Below are positions 49,101 to 59,956 of a DNA stretch of 64,000 nt, piece by piece. The DNA lies in assembly GCA_028622995.1 (NCBI GenBank), contig JAJQJQ010000007.1, positions 3,596,001-3,660,000 on the forward strand, written 5' to 3'. Below the pieces are notes generated by a model. It was not told the DNA's origin. It was given only the letters and a program-made list of their open reading frames with translations, and did not search any database. This stretch comes from Panagrolaimus kolymaensis. Its lineage: Eukaryota > Nematoda > Chromadorea > Rhabditida > Panagrolaimidae. Position 1 is the first letter of the stretch; each line of letters begins with the position of its first letter. The position numbers and the translations under genes were made by a program.

Positions 49101-52100
49101 AACAAGAGCGTCGAAATGCTTCACTTCGCGAGCAAGAAAGACGTGAAGCAGCTGAACGTGAAGCTGGCCGCCAACGTGATGATCGTCGAAGTCGTGAACG
49201 ACTTGATTTGATTGTCAAGGAGCGGGAAGATCGAGAAAAAATGGAATGGGAACGTCGAAGACATTTAGCTGAAAAAGAAGCTGAACATAAGCGTAGAAAG
49301 GATTTAACTTCTAAAGAAACCTTGGAACGACTTACAAGAAAACCATACTATTCTCGTGAAAATTTAAGTCAACCTGAAGTTACAACAAAGGTTTGTTAAA
49401 AAATTAATATGTTTATGTTATTTGTGTTGAGACAGTAAAATGAAACTCGGCATAAAATTTTTATTTATCTTTTTATACCACTTTTTTTTAGGTTGAACGA
49501 CAAGTTATTGAACGGGTCGATAGAACTTTATACACTGATGGAGTCCCACTATCTTCAACAAGTTATTATGCTGGCGGTGGAACTTCCATAAATCCACCTC
49601 TCTCCCTTGAAGCTCCTTCAGATGATTTTGGACTTGGACGTGATCGGCTCTTCCAATCTCGCAATAATGATCTTCGAGATTCTCAACGTGCAAATCGTTA
49701 TAAATCTCGAACTGATAAAGATAAAGCTCGTCGAGATTTTTTCAGTGCTGATTCAAGTCAAAACGGTGAGAGCATTGATCTTTAACATTCACATCACCCT
49801 TCTTACAAATACATACATTCACATTACCAAAAAAAATAAAACAAATTTTCTACTATTTTTAAAACTAACAAAAAATTTCCTTAAACAAAATTTTTCTTGT
49901 AACTGCCACAATTTCTTTTACTTTTATTTCTTTTAGCATTTATCATTTTTTGATGCTTTTTTGTGTATTTTTCTTTCATGCTTTTTTGTATGCCGCGCAT
50001 ATAGTTTAGTTTTTGTTTTTTTTTTATCTCAGTGCCACAACCTCTTATCTTTCTCTATCACTGCCAATCAATTGTGAAAAGTTTTACTTTTTTTTCTCTA
50101 TTAAAAACGAAATAAAAGGATTTAATCTATCCACTCACAAAAAAATACACATAAAAAAGTATCAGAAAATGACCATAATTATAACTACAAAATATTATTG
50201 ACCTAAAAGAAATTAATTTTGTGAAAATATTATTAAACACACTAATTATTTGAGTAAATCCGTAATGAATCTTTGGATAACTCAAATTTATAGTAAACCA
50301 AAACATTTGCTATTGAAACAATTAATTCGTTTGAAATCTTTGACTTTAACAAAGCATGAAATAACAAAATCAGAAATTATATATTCAAAGCGAAGAAATT
50401 AAACAAACATTTAAATTTCAGATGCTCTTGAGCGTTTACGAAGATCCAATGAAGATCTTGCTCGTCGAATTGAATATCGAGGACCGTTACTTTCTAAATT
50501 CAATTCATCAGATATGCCATCTCGTCCCCTTGAATCTGCTTATCCATCCGTTGGCCCAAGCCCATATGATAAGGTTGGTTTTTTTAAATAAGTTTGATTC
50601 AATTCTTTTTTTGCTTCACTCACAGTCCTACGTTTTCTCTGCTCTAGCTTGCAGTAATATTCCCCTTAATTACCTTTTTGAATTCCCTCTGTGCAATTTT
50701 CTTCCCTCATTATTTTTTTTAATAAATCGAAAAATTTATTAAAAATTTTTTTCCTTGTTTGAAATTTTTGTTGATAAAAGTATTTTCAAAATGCTGCAGG
50801 AGTTTCGTGAACTTTTTGAAAAAGCTGAGCGTCAACTTGCCCATTATCGTAAACGCACGCACTCAGCAGGACCACCTTCGTCTCGACAACGTTATTGGAG
50901 CACTACGAGTGGAAAAGCCTTAGATTCCTCTAATTATCCCACACAATCCATTATGGAACCACCAACACTACAACGACAGCCGGTAAGGTTCATGCTTCTT
51001 CAATTATATGCTTTTTTTCTGTTCCATCTTACAAACTTCAACTTACGCTTCTTCCAACTTTTTACTACCCTCAAACAAATATTTTTCTTTAAAATACACG
51101 CAATTTTTTGCTTTTTGGTTTCACAAATTTTGTGTGGCAAAGTTTTTGTTTTGTTTCTGTGGGCTGTGAGGTGATGATTGGCACATGTTATTTTATTAAT
51201 TCATTTGCACGTTTTTTTGTATATAACAAAAATATTGATGTTTGTAATTTTTTTTAGTTGGAATCAGAAGAAATTAATCGATCCAAATCCGTGTTGGATT
51301 ATAATTCCACTATAACCACTCAACAACAAGAATCCAGCAGTCGTCGTGGATGGTATTCTCCTCGAGCTGAAGGCAATCATTCTCGCTCAAAAAGTGCTGA
51401 TATGTTAATGGATCAAAAGTAATTAATAAATCTAAAATATAAAATCCAAATTTATCACTTTCTTTGTTATTTGTAGGGCTCGTGAAACCGCAGCCGCTCC
51501 AGAAAATGAATTACAAAAACAAGGAACTGAAGATATAACAAATGTAAGCGAATATGAGCATCGTTTCCGTAAATCTGTTGAAAAAATGCAAGTGCCTGAT
51601 TGGTATCGAGATTATTCAACTCGGCAACAAACTTCTTCTACGCGATATGATCTCCCTCCTTCCCAACCATGGAGTTATACCAACCCTCCATTGAGTTCAC
51701 AACATCAACAACACCATCATCAACAATCAACATCACCACCGGTAGGTGGAATATCATTCCCGGCAGGAATGTTCGATAAGTACAAGGATGAAATCGAAGA
51801 TATGCGTCGTTCTCGCACATCACTGCACCAAATTGGCCAACCCCAAGAGCACACAAAGGTCTGTGTGTTGTAATAACTTTTTTTATTTTAAATTTAATTT
51901 ACTTCTTCTTATTTCTATTTCTCTTCCTTTTCCCTTTTTTATGTTTTCCATGTGCTTAGGGTTGTCATAACATCTTTGAGGAAAAAAATTAAATTCATTA
52001 AAAGATTGATGCTGATAAACCCTAAACGTGCTTGCTCTCTTTTTGTGCATTTATCTGCCATATCTTCTCCGAATCAAATATCCAAAACCCCTACTTACCA

Positions 52101-53936
52101 ACATTGTACTATCTGTTTTTTGTTTCTTCTATCAATCTATCGTTTTCCCTTTGTAATTTCCTTAATTTTCTTGTGCACATTTGTTTTTCCCCCAAAATAC
52201 TGCCAAACTTATGTAAACTTTTGATTTTACCTTTTCTGGCTGCTTTTTTTGGTGTACAGTTAAATACAATATATAAGCAAATTGTTTAAAATTATTTTAT
52301 ATGATATATTATTATTACTATTTTCCAATGCATCATCATCATTCAAAAAAAAGTTTATTAATAAAGAGTATTGGATATTAAATTTTCGTTTCGATAGCAT
52401 TATGATTCTATGAACGAAACTCGTCCACAAATGTAAAAAAACAAGCACACTTACACTATTTTTTTCAAAAATTTTGCACACATTGGCTCCTTTTTTTGCT
52501 CCATCCCTTCGGCGCCTAACTTCTCTTCCTTCTCTTTGTTGCTTATCGTTGAACAATAAGTTTGAAAAACATTTTCTGTCCGGTTGTTTTTTGGAAGCTT
52601 TTTTGTGAAAAATAATTTAAAAGTATTTTTCTTGGAATTGAATGTTAGTTGTTAAAGGGTGGAAGCAGAAGCGGCGTCGGAGCCAATGGCGGTGACTTGT
52701 TAATTCCATCTGGAACAGCAGCAATCACACGAGAAGTTTCACAAGAGGTGATTTTTAAAATGAATTTGAGAACATGAACACTAAAGCAATTTTTTAGACT
52801 CTTCTTCGACGAAAAGAAACCATTACTTCAAGTGGTGGCAAGCATCTCCCAGGTTATACTGTTTCCACAATTCCAACAGATTGGAATCTTGGTAAAGATG
52901 CCAATTCGCGCGTCATTGAAGTTGCAGATACTTTTATTGGAAAACAAACTCAAGAAACTCATAAAGGTACAATATTTTTCATTGAATAAACAAAAAACAC
53001 TTTTAAAATTTAACAAAAATAAATATTTCCTCTTTTCAGTGCTTCGATATGGTGGGCGAGTCACAGTTGAAGAAGTCCTTGATGGTATTTTTCAACAAAC
53101 CAAACCATCCGACATCCCATCTGATCCATCATTGCCACAATCAGATCGTCCTCCAACTGAAAATATTGATGGTCCGGGAATATATACTTCAAATTACATG
53201 CTCATGGATAAAGTTCTTCTACAGCCTCATCTTGCTGAAGATTTGCTCAATCGCGAACAACTTTTTGTTCGTTGCGGCCGATGCCATAAAACCAAAGGAA
53301 TTCGTGAAGCACGAGGTCACTTTGTTTCATGCAAACATTGTTACACTTATTATTGCTCTCGACAATGCCGCCAATGGGATTGGGAAAAGCATCGTGAACG
53401 ATGTTCGTTTGCCCGGATAAATACCCTTTGCAAAGAAGTTATTATGAAAGTTCGACAAGAGGCTGAAACTCAATATCATATGTCTCGAGTTGCACGTGAT
53501 GGATATAAAAATTATGGACGTGGAAGTGTCAATATTCGTTTACATTCTGCTCATGCGGCTCAACAATATCTTGAAAAAGGGTGGAGAGCTTTTGAAACCA
53601 TGGATCATAGCAAACTATTATTTTACTATCCCGTTCAAGCTTTGGTTGATCAAGGAAAAGAACAAAGTTTGATAACTTTATGCCGAAAATATAATCCAAG
53701 GTAAATAAAGTTTTACTAAAAAAGGATTCCTAAATAATGCTTATATTTTTAGTGATAAATTCATTCTCAGCGTTTCTATTATTGCTGATATTGAATACTG
53801 CCCGGAAACGCCACCACCAGAACCATATCCGCATCAACAGCATCAACACCAACAATATCATCAACAATCCCACCATAAATCCCCATACACCCAAACAGCG
53901 GATATGTATAGCGCCCTTGTTCCCACAGATGTTTGA
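34185..53936 (+). CDS. ajm-1: AJM-1, apical junction coiled-coil protein with C-terminal MYND-like zinc finger
   Basis: Eighteen exons close in phase to 6462 bases, or 2153 residues: 34185-34355, 37648-38238, 38483-38851, 39446-39531, 41606-42519, 44630-44688, 47200-47466, 47523-48934, 49054-49390, 49492-49765, 50422-50573, 50800-50982, 51258-51418, 51477-51858, 52658-52747, 52798-52966, 53040-53700 and 53753-53936. The order is a basic N-terminus, a hydrophobic helix formed across the first intron, Ser/acidic-rich and poly-Pro regions, a very long Glu/Arg coiled coil (about residues 865-1390), a Ser/Arg-rich linker, and a conserved C-terminal domain. That domain has a CxxC-CxxC-CxxxC-HxxxC finger ([27 protein letters not shown]; 53272-53408) and a His/Gln-rich tail. 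AJM-1 is the nematode protein of the apical junction of epithelia (DLG-1 partner). I recognise it by overall architecture; the acceptor at 52657 (gttaaag) is weak. AATAAA is at 54270. Confidence 0.85.
34356..37647 (+). other. first intron of ajm-1, 3.3 kb
   Basis: It runs from the gtaagt donor to the ttttttccag acceptor and is T-rich throughout. It contains no supportable exon. A hydrophobic reading frame at about 35115-35180 has the wrong phase for the first exon. An inverted repeat lies at 36815-36873. Confidence 0.6.
36815..36873. repeat. two-part inverted repeat in ajm-1 intron 1
   Basis: CGTCAATT (36815-36822) pairs with AATTGACG (36866-36873), and CCTCCT (36824-36829) pairs with AGGAGG (36848-36853). 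The internal loop is asymmetric and the terminal loop is 18 bases. The function is unknown. Confidence 0.5.
45901..45948 (+). CDS. ajm-1: probable alternative first exon of ajm-1
   Basis: An ATG at 45901 opens a 16-codon exon ([16 protein letters not shown]) that ends at a gtgagt donor in phase 0. The next ajm-1 exon (47200) starts in phase 0, so splicing to it gives a shorter isoform that lacks the N-terminal hydrophobic and poly-Pro regions but keeps the coiled coil and zinc finger. There is no acceptor close upstream, which argues for a first exon rather than an internal one. An internal promoter in the 44.7-45.9 kb intron is implied. Isoforms with different starts are known for C. elegans ajm-1. 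Confidence 0.6.
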
Positions 53937-54269
53937 TTCCTAAATATGTACCATCATCCATCCATTCCTCCTTTTTTATTTTTTAAATCCTGCCATCTAC
54001 TTTTTAGTCACTTATATTATTTTTTGAGCTTTATTCTTTCTTCATTTTGATAATTTAATAATATATATCGCTAATAATTTTCTTAGCTTCAGGAAATGCT
54101 TTTTTAAACACAAAAAAATCCTCTCGTGTCATAGCCTTTTTTCGCTTTTACAAATAAAAAAATATATACCAAAAAACTTTCACTTTTTTGTTCTATAATA
54201 TGTTAACCTTTGCTTCTTTTCCTGTGATAATATCCAAAGAATTTCTTTCAAATATTTGTTGCAAAAATG

Positions 54270-54275
54270 AATAAA
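54270..54275 (+). terminator. polyadenylation signal of ajm-1
   Basis: AATAAA lies 334 bases after the stop codon and is the clearest such signal before the convergent gene that ends at 54335. Confidence 0.5.
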
Positions 54276-54334
54276 TAATTAAATTTTATTAAATCACATA
54301 TGTATAAACATTTTAAAGCACTTTTTAAGCCATT

Positions 54335-54831
54335 TCAAACTTTATCTGATTCAGCAACACCCCATTGTAAAGCCATACCAGCGATTCCAAGAGCCATTCC
54401 AATACTACTTAAAGCGAAAATTATTGAAACAATTATTAAACATATATTTGCACGTTTTCCAAAATCCAATTTCTTGTATTTTTTCACATCTTCTTCACCT
54501 TCATCAACTTCATCTGCTTCTTGATCTTGATCTTGATTATTGTTGATAATGCTTTCAGCCGTTTTCTTTTTATTCCCATTTTTGTTTGTTTTTGATCCAT
54601 TGTTTGTTGGAGGTGGTGGTGGTGGAGGAGCTTTACTTGGAATTGAACGAAGATCGGTAAGTGTTGAAGCAGCGGCACCATTAATTCCTAAAAAAATCAA
54701 GATTAAAAAGTTAAACATAAAGTTTAAAAACAAAAAAACATACCACCAGGAACAGCAACGCCAGGTGGCGGCGGTGGTGGTGGAGGAGGTACATCCCCTG
54801 CTGGTCCCAAAGCTTCGTATAAATCAGCCAT
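54335..54831 (-). CDS. small proline-rich protein with C-terminal membrane helix
   Basis: Two exons (54744-54831 and 54335-54687) give a protein of about 146 residues. It begins MADLYEALGPAGDV followed by nine consecutive prolines. A second proline run (KAPPPPPPPTNN) follows, then a Lys/Asn-rich and an acidic stretch, a basic patch (KKYKKLDFGKRAN) and one hydrophobic helix (about 25 residues, Gly/Ala/Leu-rich) 10 or so residues from the C-terminus. The lack of a signal peptide and the position of the helix suggest a tail-anchored or type II-like protein with a cytosolic proline-rich domain, a possible SH3/WW or EVH1 ligand (inference). I do not recognise the family. The gene starts 91 bases downstream of the chemoreceptor gene on the same strand, with a ttttgcag acceptor at 54880, so it may be trans-spliced from an operon. 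Confidence 0.7.
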
Positions 54832-54879
54832 TCTTTGATTCAAGTTTTTTCAAATAATAAATTTTTCTGTTTTTCATCA

Positions 54880-54890
54880 CTGCAAAACAC
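54880..54890 (-). promoter_or_regulatory. candidate spliced-leader acceptor
   Basis: On the minus strand the intercistronic gap contains gccaagtgttttgcag, ending at 54880, 49 bases before the ATG of the small proline-rich gene. It matches the 3' splice consensus used elsewhere in the window and has no donor between it and the upstream stop codon. It is therefore a plausible trans-splice site. Confidence 0.4.
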
Positions 54891-54922
54891 TTGGCAAAAG
54901 AATGAAATATTCAAATTTTCTC

Positions 54923-56424
54923 TCAGCTCCATTCTTTTTTCAATGTATTAAAATACTCCATTTGGGTTTGATGACAATTAATTTGTTGGCCAAAAACATT
55001 TGTAATTCGAAAATTATTTAATGTTACTGTATGACTTTCTCGACCCATCCGTTTTAAAGCTAACGGAAGAAAGGTTCTTCCCATTTTTATTGAAATTAAT
55101 AGGATGCAAAAGACGTTAATATTATTGAGCTATAAAATAAATATTTTAAAGATGCTTTTGACTAATTTTGCTTACAGTATAATAAACATAATTGGCGTAA
55201 AACATATTTCCATCAATCCAAATTGCAAATGGACCAGAAGAGCTTGCAATAATATTTAAAAAAGCTTCGATAATTATCATTGGTTGAATCATTAAAAGGA
55301 TTTGAAGGTTTTCATTTATCTAAAGAACAAACTTCGCAATATCATGCATAAGTGGAGAGATGATAAAATTAAATTTACCTGATATCTTTGAGATAATTTA
55401 ATATTGCTGCAAGCTGTTATTTTTCGCATTTTTTTATTTTGACGAACCAATACTATTGCTGACTAAAGAAAATTAAATTTAAGTTTTTATATGAAATAAT
55501 TAATTTTAAAGAAAAAATTAACCTTATTTATTTTTATTTATTTTTTGTAAATATTTAGTGTGCTGTTAAGCATATGGTAAATAATACCCAAAAGTTTATT
55601 TCATTTAAAAGGTAAAATCCCTAATTAGATTTATTTATATCCAACTTACAATGATTGTAGCCACATCTATAATCAATACTGATCCAACGTATGCATAAAA
55701 GCTGTATAATTTAGCGTGATATGCTGAACCCATCAGTGCTGAAATTAAAAACGCAAAAAAGCAAACACAAAATCCAAGTTTAGAAAATTTATTTTCATAT
55801 GTTGCAAACCAAGCCGTTGCAAAAGTTCTTTCAATAAAAAGTCCTATTGTCACAAGCCTAAAAATAGTAATGATATCAGAAAAAGTTCTTTTGTTTTTGC
55901 TTTAAATTTCATTGTGATTTCTGCTCTTGCAAAACACATTCTTATGAGAAAATGTTTAGCAATTTATGTAACTACATATTGACAACATTAAAATGTAGTT
56001 GCGCCCAAACCCATGAGAAAAATGGTAAAGAAATAAGATGTAAGTAAGTAAGTAGTAAAAACACATACCGTAACATAATTGAAATTGTTGAAATCCCTAT
56101 AGCTGATATTCGATGAGCTAAATACAACCAATACGGAAGTAAATTTATATCTTTTTCATTGCTAAATAAAGGGATGCTTGAAATTAAGATAATAAAAAAG
56201 TTTAATGTAATTGCACAAAAAAAGTGATGAAAGCGAATAACACTAAAAAGTTTAATTTGCTTGTCAAAATGAATGATGATAAAGATTACTTACACATGAT
56301 TGATATGAAATTTCTTTCGCGATAAAAATAGTATTCTAAAAAATTGAAAAGCTAATAAAAAATTTGTTGCGGATAAGAAAACATTAAATACGAATATGAT
56401 TATGTCAAGAATCGCCAGCTTCAT
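54923..56424 (-). CDS. nematode chemoreceptor of the sre/srab type (7TM GPCR)
   Basis: Six exons (56294-56424, 56069-56242, 55650-55857, 55379-55462, 55176-55319, 54923-55129) close in phase to 315 residues. Several hydrophobic segments are spread along the protein. Family signatures are IERTFATAWFATYENK after the third helix, then KLSQRYQ followed by the next exon's INENLQIL, and a C-terminal YFNTLKKEW. These match the sre/srab superfamilies of nematode serpentine receptors; I cannot decide between them. Such receptors sit in sensory neuron cilia and detect chemicals. The first membrane helix starts almost at the first Met, and 315 residues is slightly short, so a short upstream exon may be missing. 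No inactivating change was seen. Confidence 0.82.
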
Positions 56425-59400
56425 ATTTCTAGAATTAATTATTTAGTTTTTTTGTTTTTATGATAATTAACACAACGAAATCAATTCAAATTGTTGTTGC
56501 AGAAAATAAACAAACACATGATTTCTTAAAACATGAAAAATGATACTTCACGGAATACTCAAAAAGCAGGCGATGGCAATTTTGAAGAAAGGAAAATTGT
56601 CAGTCAAAATTTTTTTTAGAGTGACAACAAAAAGAAGACGTATTTTTTTTCTGTCACGCAAATTCGTGGTTGTTGAAACTCCTTTGAGACAAGCTAATAA
56701 TCCCTTCCAAGTTTCAAATCCATAGCTGAAATATTTATTAGCAGTTCGCTAGCTTTTTGAGGAAGAAAAATGCTTGAATTTGTTGAACCAGAAAAACTTA
56801 ATAAAACGCTTTCATTATTCATTCACTCAAGTGCACCCACTGGAAATTTAAGGAAAAGAAACAAATATTCAAAAAACACAATATTTTTGATGAACATGCT
56901 TTTAGGCTAATTTTTTTAATGAAATAAAAGTAAAATTCTCAAAGCCAAAAAATGAAAATTCAAAGATTGGACAACCTTCGGATGTTTACTAAAAAGGATT
57001 ATGTTTCTATTTTAATGGCAACAAAAAACGTTCTTCGCACGTTTTTTAAAAGCAAAGAAGTTATAAAATTTCGCAAAATGTTTAGAAACAGCAGTTTTTT
57101 TAAAAATAATACTTAAATTTAAAACTTTGAAACGTTGCACCTAATTTTGCACATTTTATTAATTTTACAATTTGACACCATAGAGCCATAAAAAATAAGT
57201 ATTTTTTATATATATGAAAAATTTGACAAAAAATGTGGGAGGCTTTTTGTTGTAAAGGTCCAGCTTTTTTAATTAAAATAAAAAATTGAAGTTTCCACGC
57301 TAGTCTTTTACTAAAATTTTTAATAAATATAATGAAAAAGTGAAGTGCGCAAAAACAGAAAGAAAAAGAAATGCCAAAGCATAAAAATTAAAAAAGAGTG
57401 TAGATGATACAAAAAACTAAACAAAAATTTTAAATTACAAAGGGACAAAAAAATTTATATTAAATCACGTAAAAGTCTATTCCATTTTTTTCATTAAAAC
57501 CAAAGTGAACTGCTAAAAACGAAGTGAAAAAAAATAAGAAATTGGCTTAATTATTGAAAATGGAGGCATCAATCTTTCATTCTCGATTTCTTTTTGCTAC
57601 CTAAAAGCATACTTCTAAATCTCAATGGAATTCAGCGACATCAAAACATGTTTGTGTTTTAGAAGGAGGCTTTCTTTTTTGATGATTATTTACTTTTAAA
57701 AACAAATATTTTTTGTTATAATTTTAACCCAAACACGCCTGAATTTGATTAGTTGCAATTTAATCAAATAGTGACATATATAAAGGTTAATTAAATAAAT
57801 TTGTGCCATGTTCGATAAAATACATATTATGTCATCTTTTAGTGTGTGAAATTAATTGATAACTTAGGTTTTTTCGAGTAAATAATTCTGTTTCACAATA
57901 TCTTGGTTTGATATTTAATGAGAATCTGATAACTATGTATAATGCTTTCGTTATCAAGAAACAATTTTAATTAAAATTTATGGTAAAAAAAGAAACTTAT
58001 GCCAACTTCTTTGTCAAACTATTACGTTTGACGAGCCATGAGAAAATTAATTTTATAGACTTAGAGTTTCGACAACTGTCTAAAGCCGTTATAAAAAGCT
58101 ATTTTTGTTTGCAAAAGTATATTTTTAGAGACTTCCATCTTTCTTATTTTTATTTGTATTTGCAAAACTCACTCCAAAAATAAAGACTAAATTTTTCTTT
58201 TATCACAATCGCTCATCTTTTGAGTTTTAAAATTAAAAAAAGCTCAAAATCTAAAGCGGTTAATTTCCTGAATGTATAGTAAATCTTTTAGTAGACAACA
58301 CATTCAAAAATAAGTAAGTTAGCTCGGTACTGTTTTTGAGTATTTATAATACAAAAAAGATAAGGCGGTTGCAATGATTGCAAAATCTTCACGTAGAAAA
58401 GTTTCCGTTGTGAAATGTTTTTTTCTTTGATTATAATGCATTTATCTTAATAATTTCATTTTATCTTTTTGTATTTCCTCAAACTTGTTTACTCTTTTCA
58501 CTTTTTAATAATAAAAAAGTTGAAGAGTTCCATTTTTTTCCATTTTCTTTTTTTGATTGAATCGTTTATACAAAATCTTTGAAAACTCGATTTTTATCGA
58601 AACTTTTCTATAATAAATTTTGTCTTATTCATATGTCCAAATTGAGAGAATTGTTACAAAATATAAAACTTAAATTAGTGACGACGAACATTGAATGTGT
58701 GTATATTTTGATAGTTGCGAAGAAAATAATAATAAATAAAATGATTCATTTTAAATTTCATCATCTAACTTTTTGTGTTTCTTATAATGATAAATCGCAG
58801 TTTTTACTCGTAAATTTTATAATTTTCTGTTAATAAAATGCAAGCATAAAACTAACTTATTTTGTAATATGCATTAATAATTAGTACATACATACGGTAA
58901 CAATATCTTTTGTAGCTTTGCCATTTTTCTTTTGACAAATTTTTTCTTGTGTTTATTTACTAATTTTTACAAGCTTAAATCAATCAAATTTCTAAAATGG
59001 TTCCCTTAATGTTTTGTTATGTACTGTTTAATCTTTCCTCGACCACATTCACTGCCATCAACATCATTTTCTTCTTCTTGTTTTTGTTGAATCGAAATAA
59101 ATATAAGCTAAGCTCAAGCAAGCAAAGAACTGCAGACTTTGAGATCGCAAAAAAACTTCCAGCTTTCGCTAAAAGATTTAATCTTTCTTCTTTCTTATTT
59201 TTTTGCTGCTTTTCCGGTGGTGGTAGTGTTGCGCGTGGCAGAGGAAAATATTTTAATCATCTTTGCAAACAGCCAACAAACAAACCCGCTTCAAAAAATC
59301 TCCAAAAAGCTCAACCAAATAAAAATAAAGTTTTTTACGTTTATTATTTTTTCAGATCAAATAAAACTTTTTATGAAAGTAAAAAAAACACGCAAAAGTA

Positions 59401-59956
59401 AGAAAAACGAAAGAACGGAAACAAGAACTAACAAATTAAGAAATATATAATTGAACGACAACCGAATGTGGCAAGAAAGCAAAGAAAAGAAAATTAAACT
59501 GAGAAACAATTATTAAGTAATTGTTTTTTAAAAAGTTATTAAATATTAAAGGTTTTGAAAAATAAAGAATGTATGTATTATAATCGATTGCTTGATTTTA
59601 ATGGTGATGGCCCAAAGTGAGACGATTAAAGATCAAGCAAAGCATAATTATAACATATAGCAATAAAAGTAATATCAAAAAATCTAAGTGAAGCTGTGGT
59701 AAACTTTACAATTTAAGGTTTAAAGTAATTTTAAAATAAAGAGTAGACTAACATTGTACAATAATAATAAAAAATTAATAAAGATGGCGAGAGTCGATTT
59801 CTGAGTCGGTTTAATAGCATCAAATCTTAACGGAATTCTTTAAAAAAAAGTAAAGTGTAGGACCCGAATTTTAAGCGCCAAAGCTTTTCTTTTAAGTAAT
59901 TTAAAAATAAAAATAAAATATAAACGTTTGCTTATTTTAAACTTTGTTATTTAAGT
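56425..59956. other. 3.5 kb intergenic region
   Basis: It is AT-rich with no gene I can support. Short frames at 57980-58183, 58579-58833 and 58997-59450 are composed of Lys/Asn/Phe-rich low-complexity sequence without splice or motif support. It should contain the promoter of the chemoreceptor and the 3' UTR of dve-1. Confidence 0.5.
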
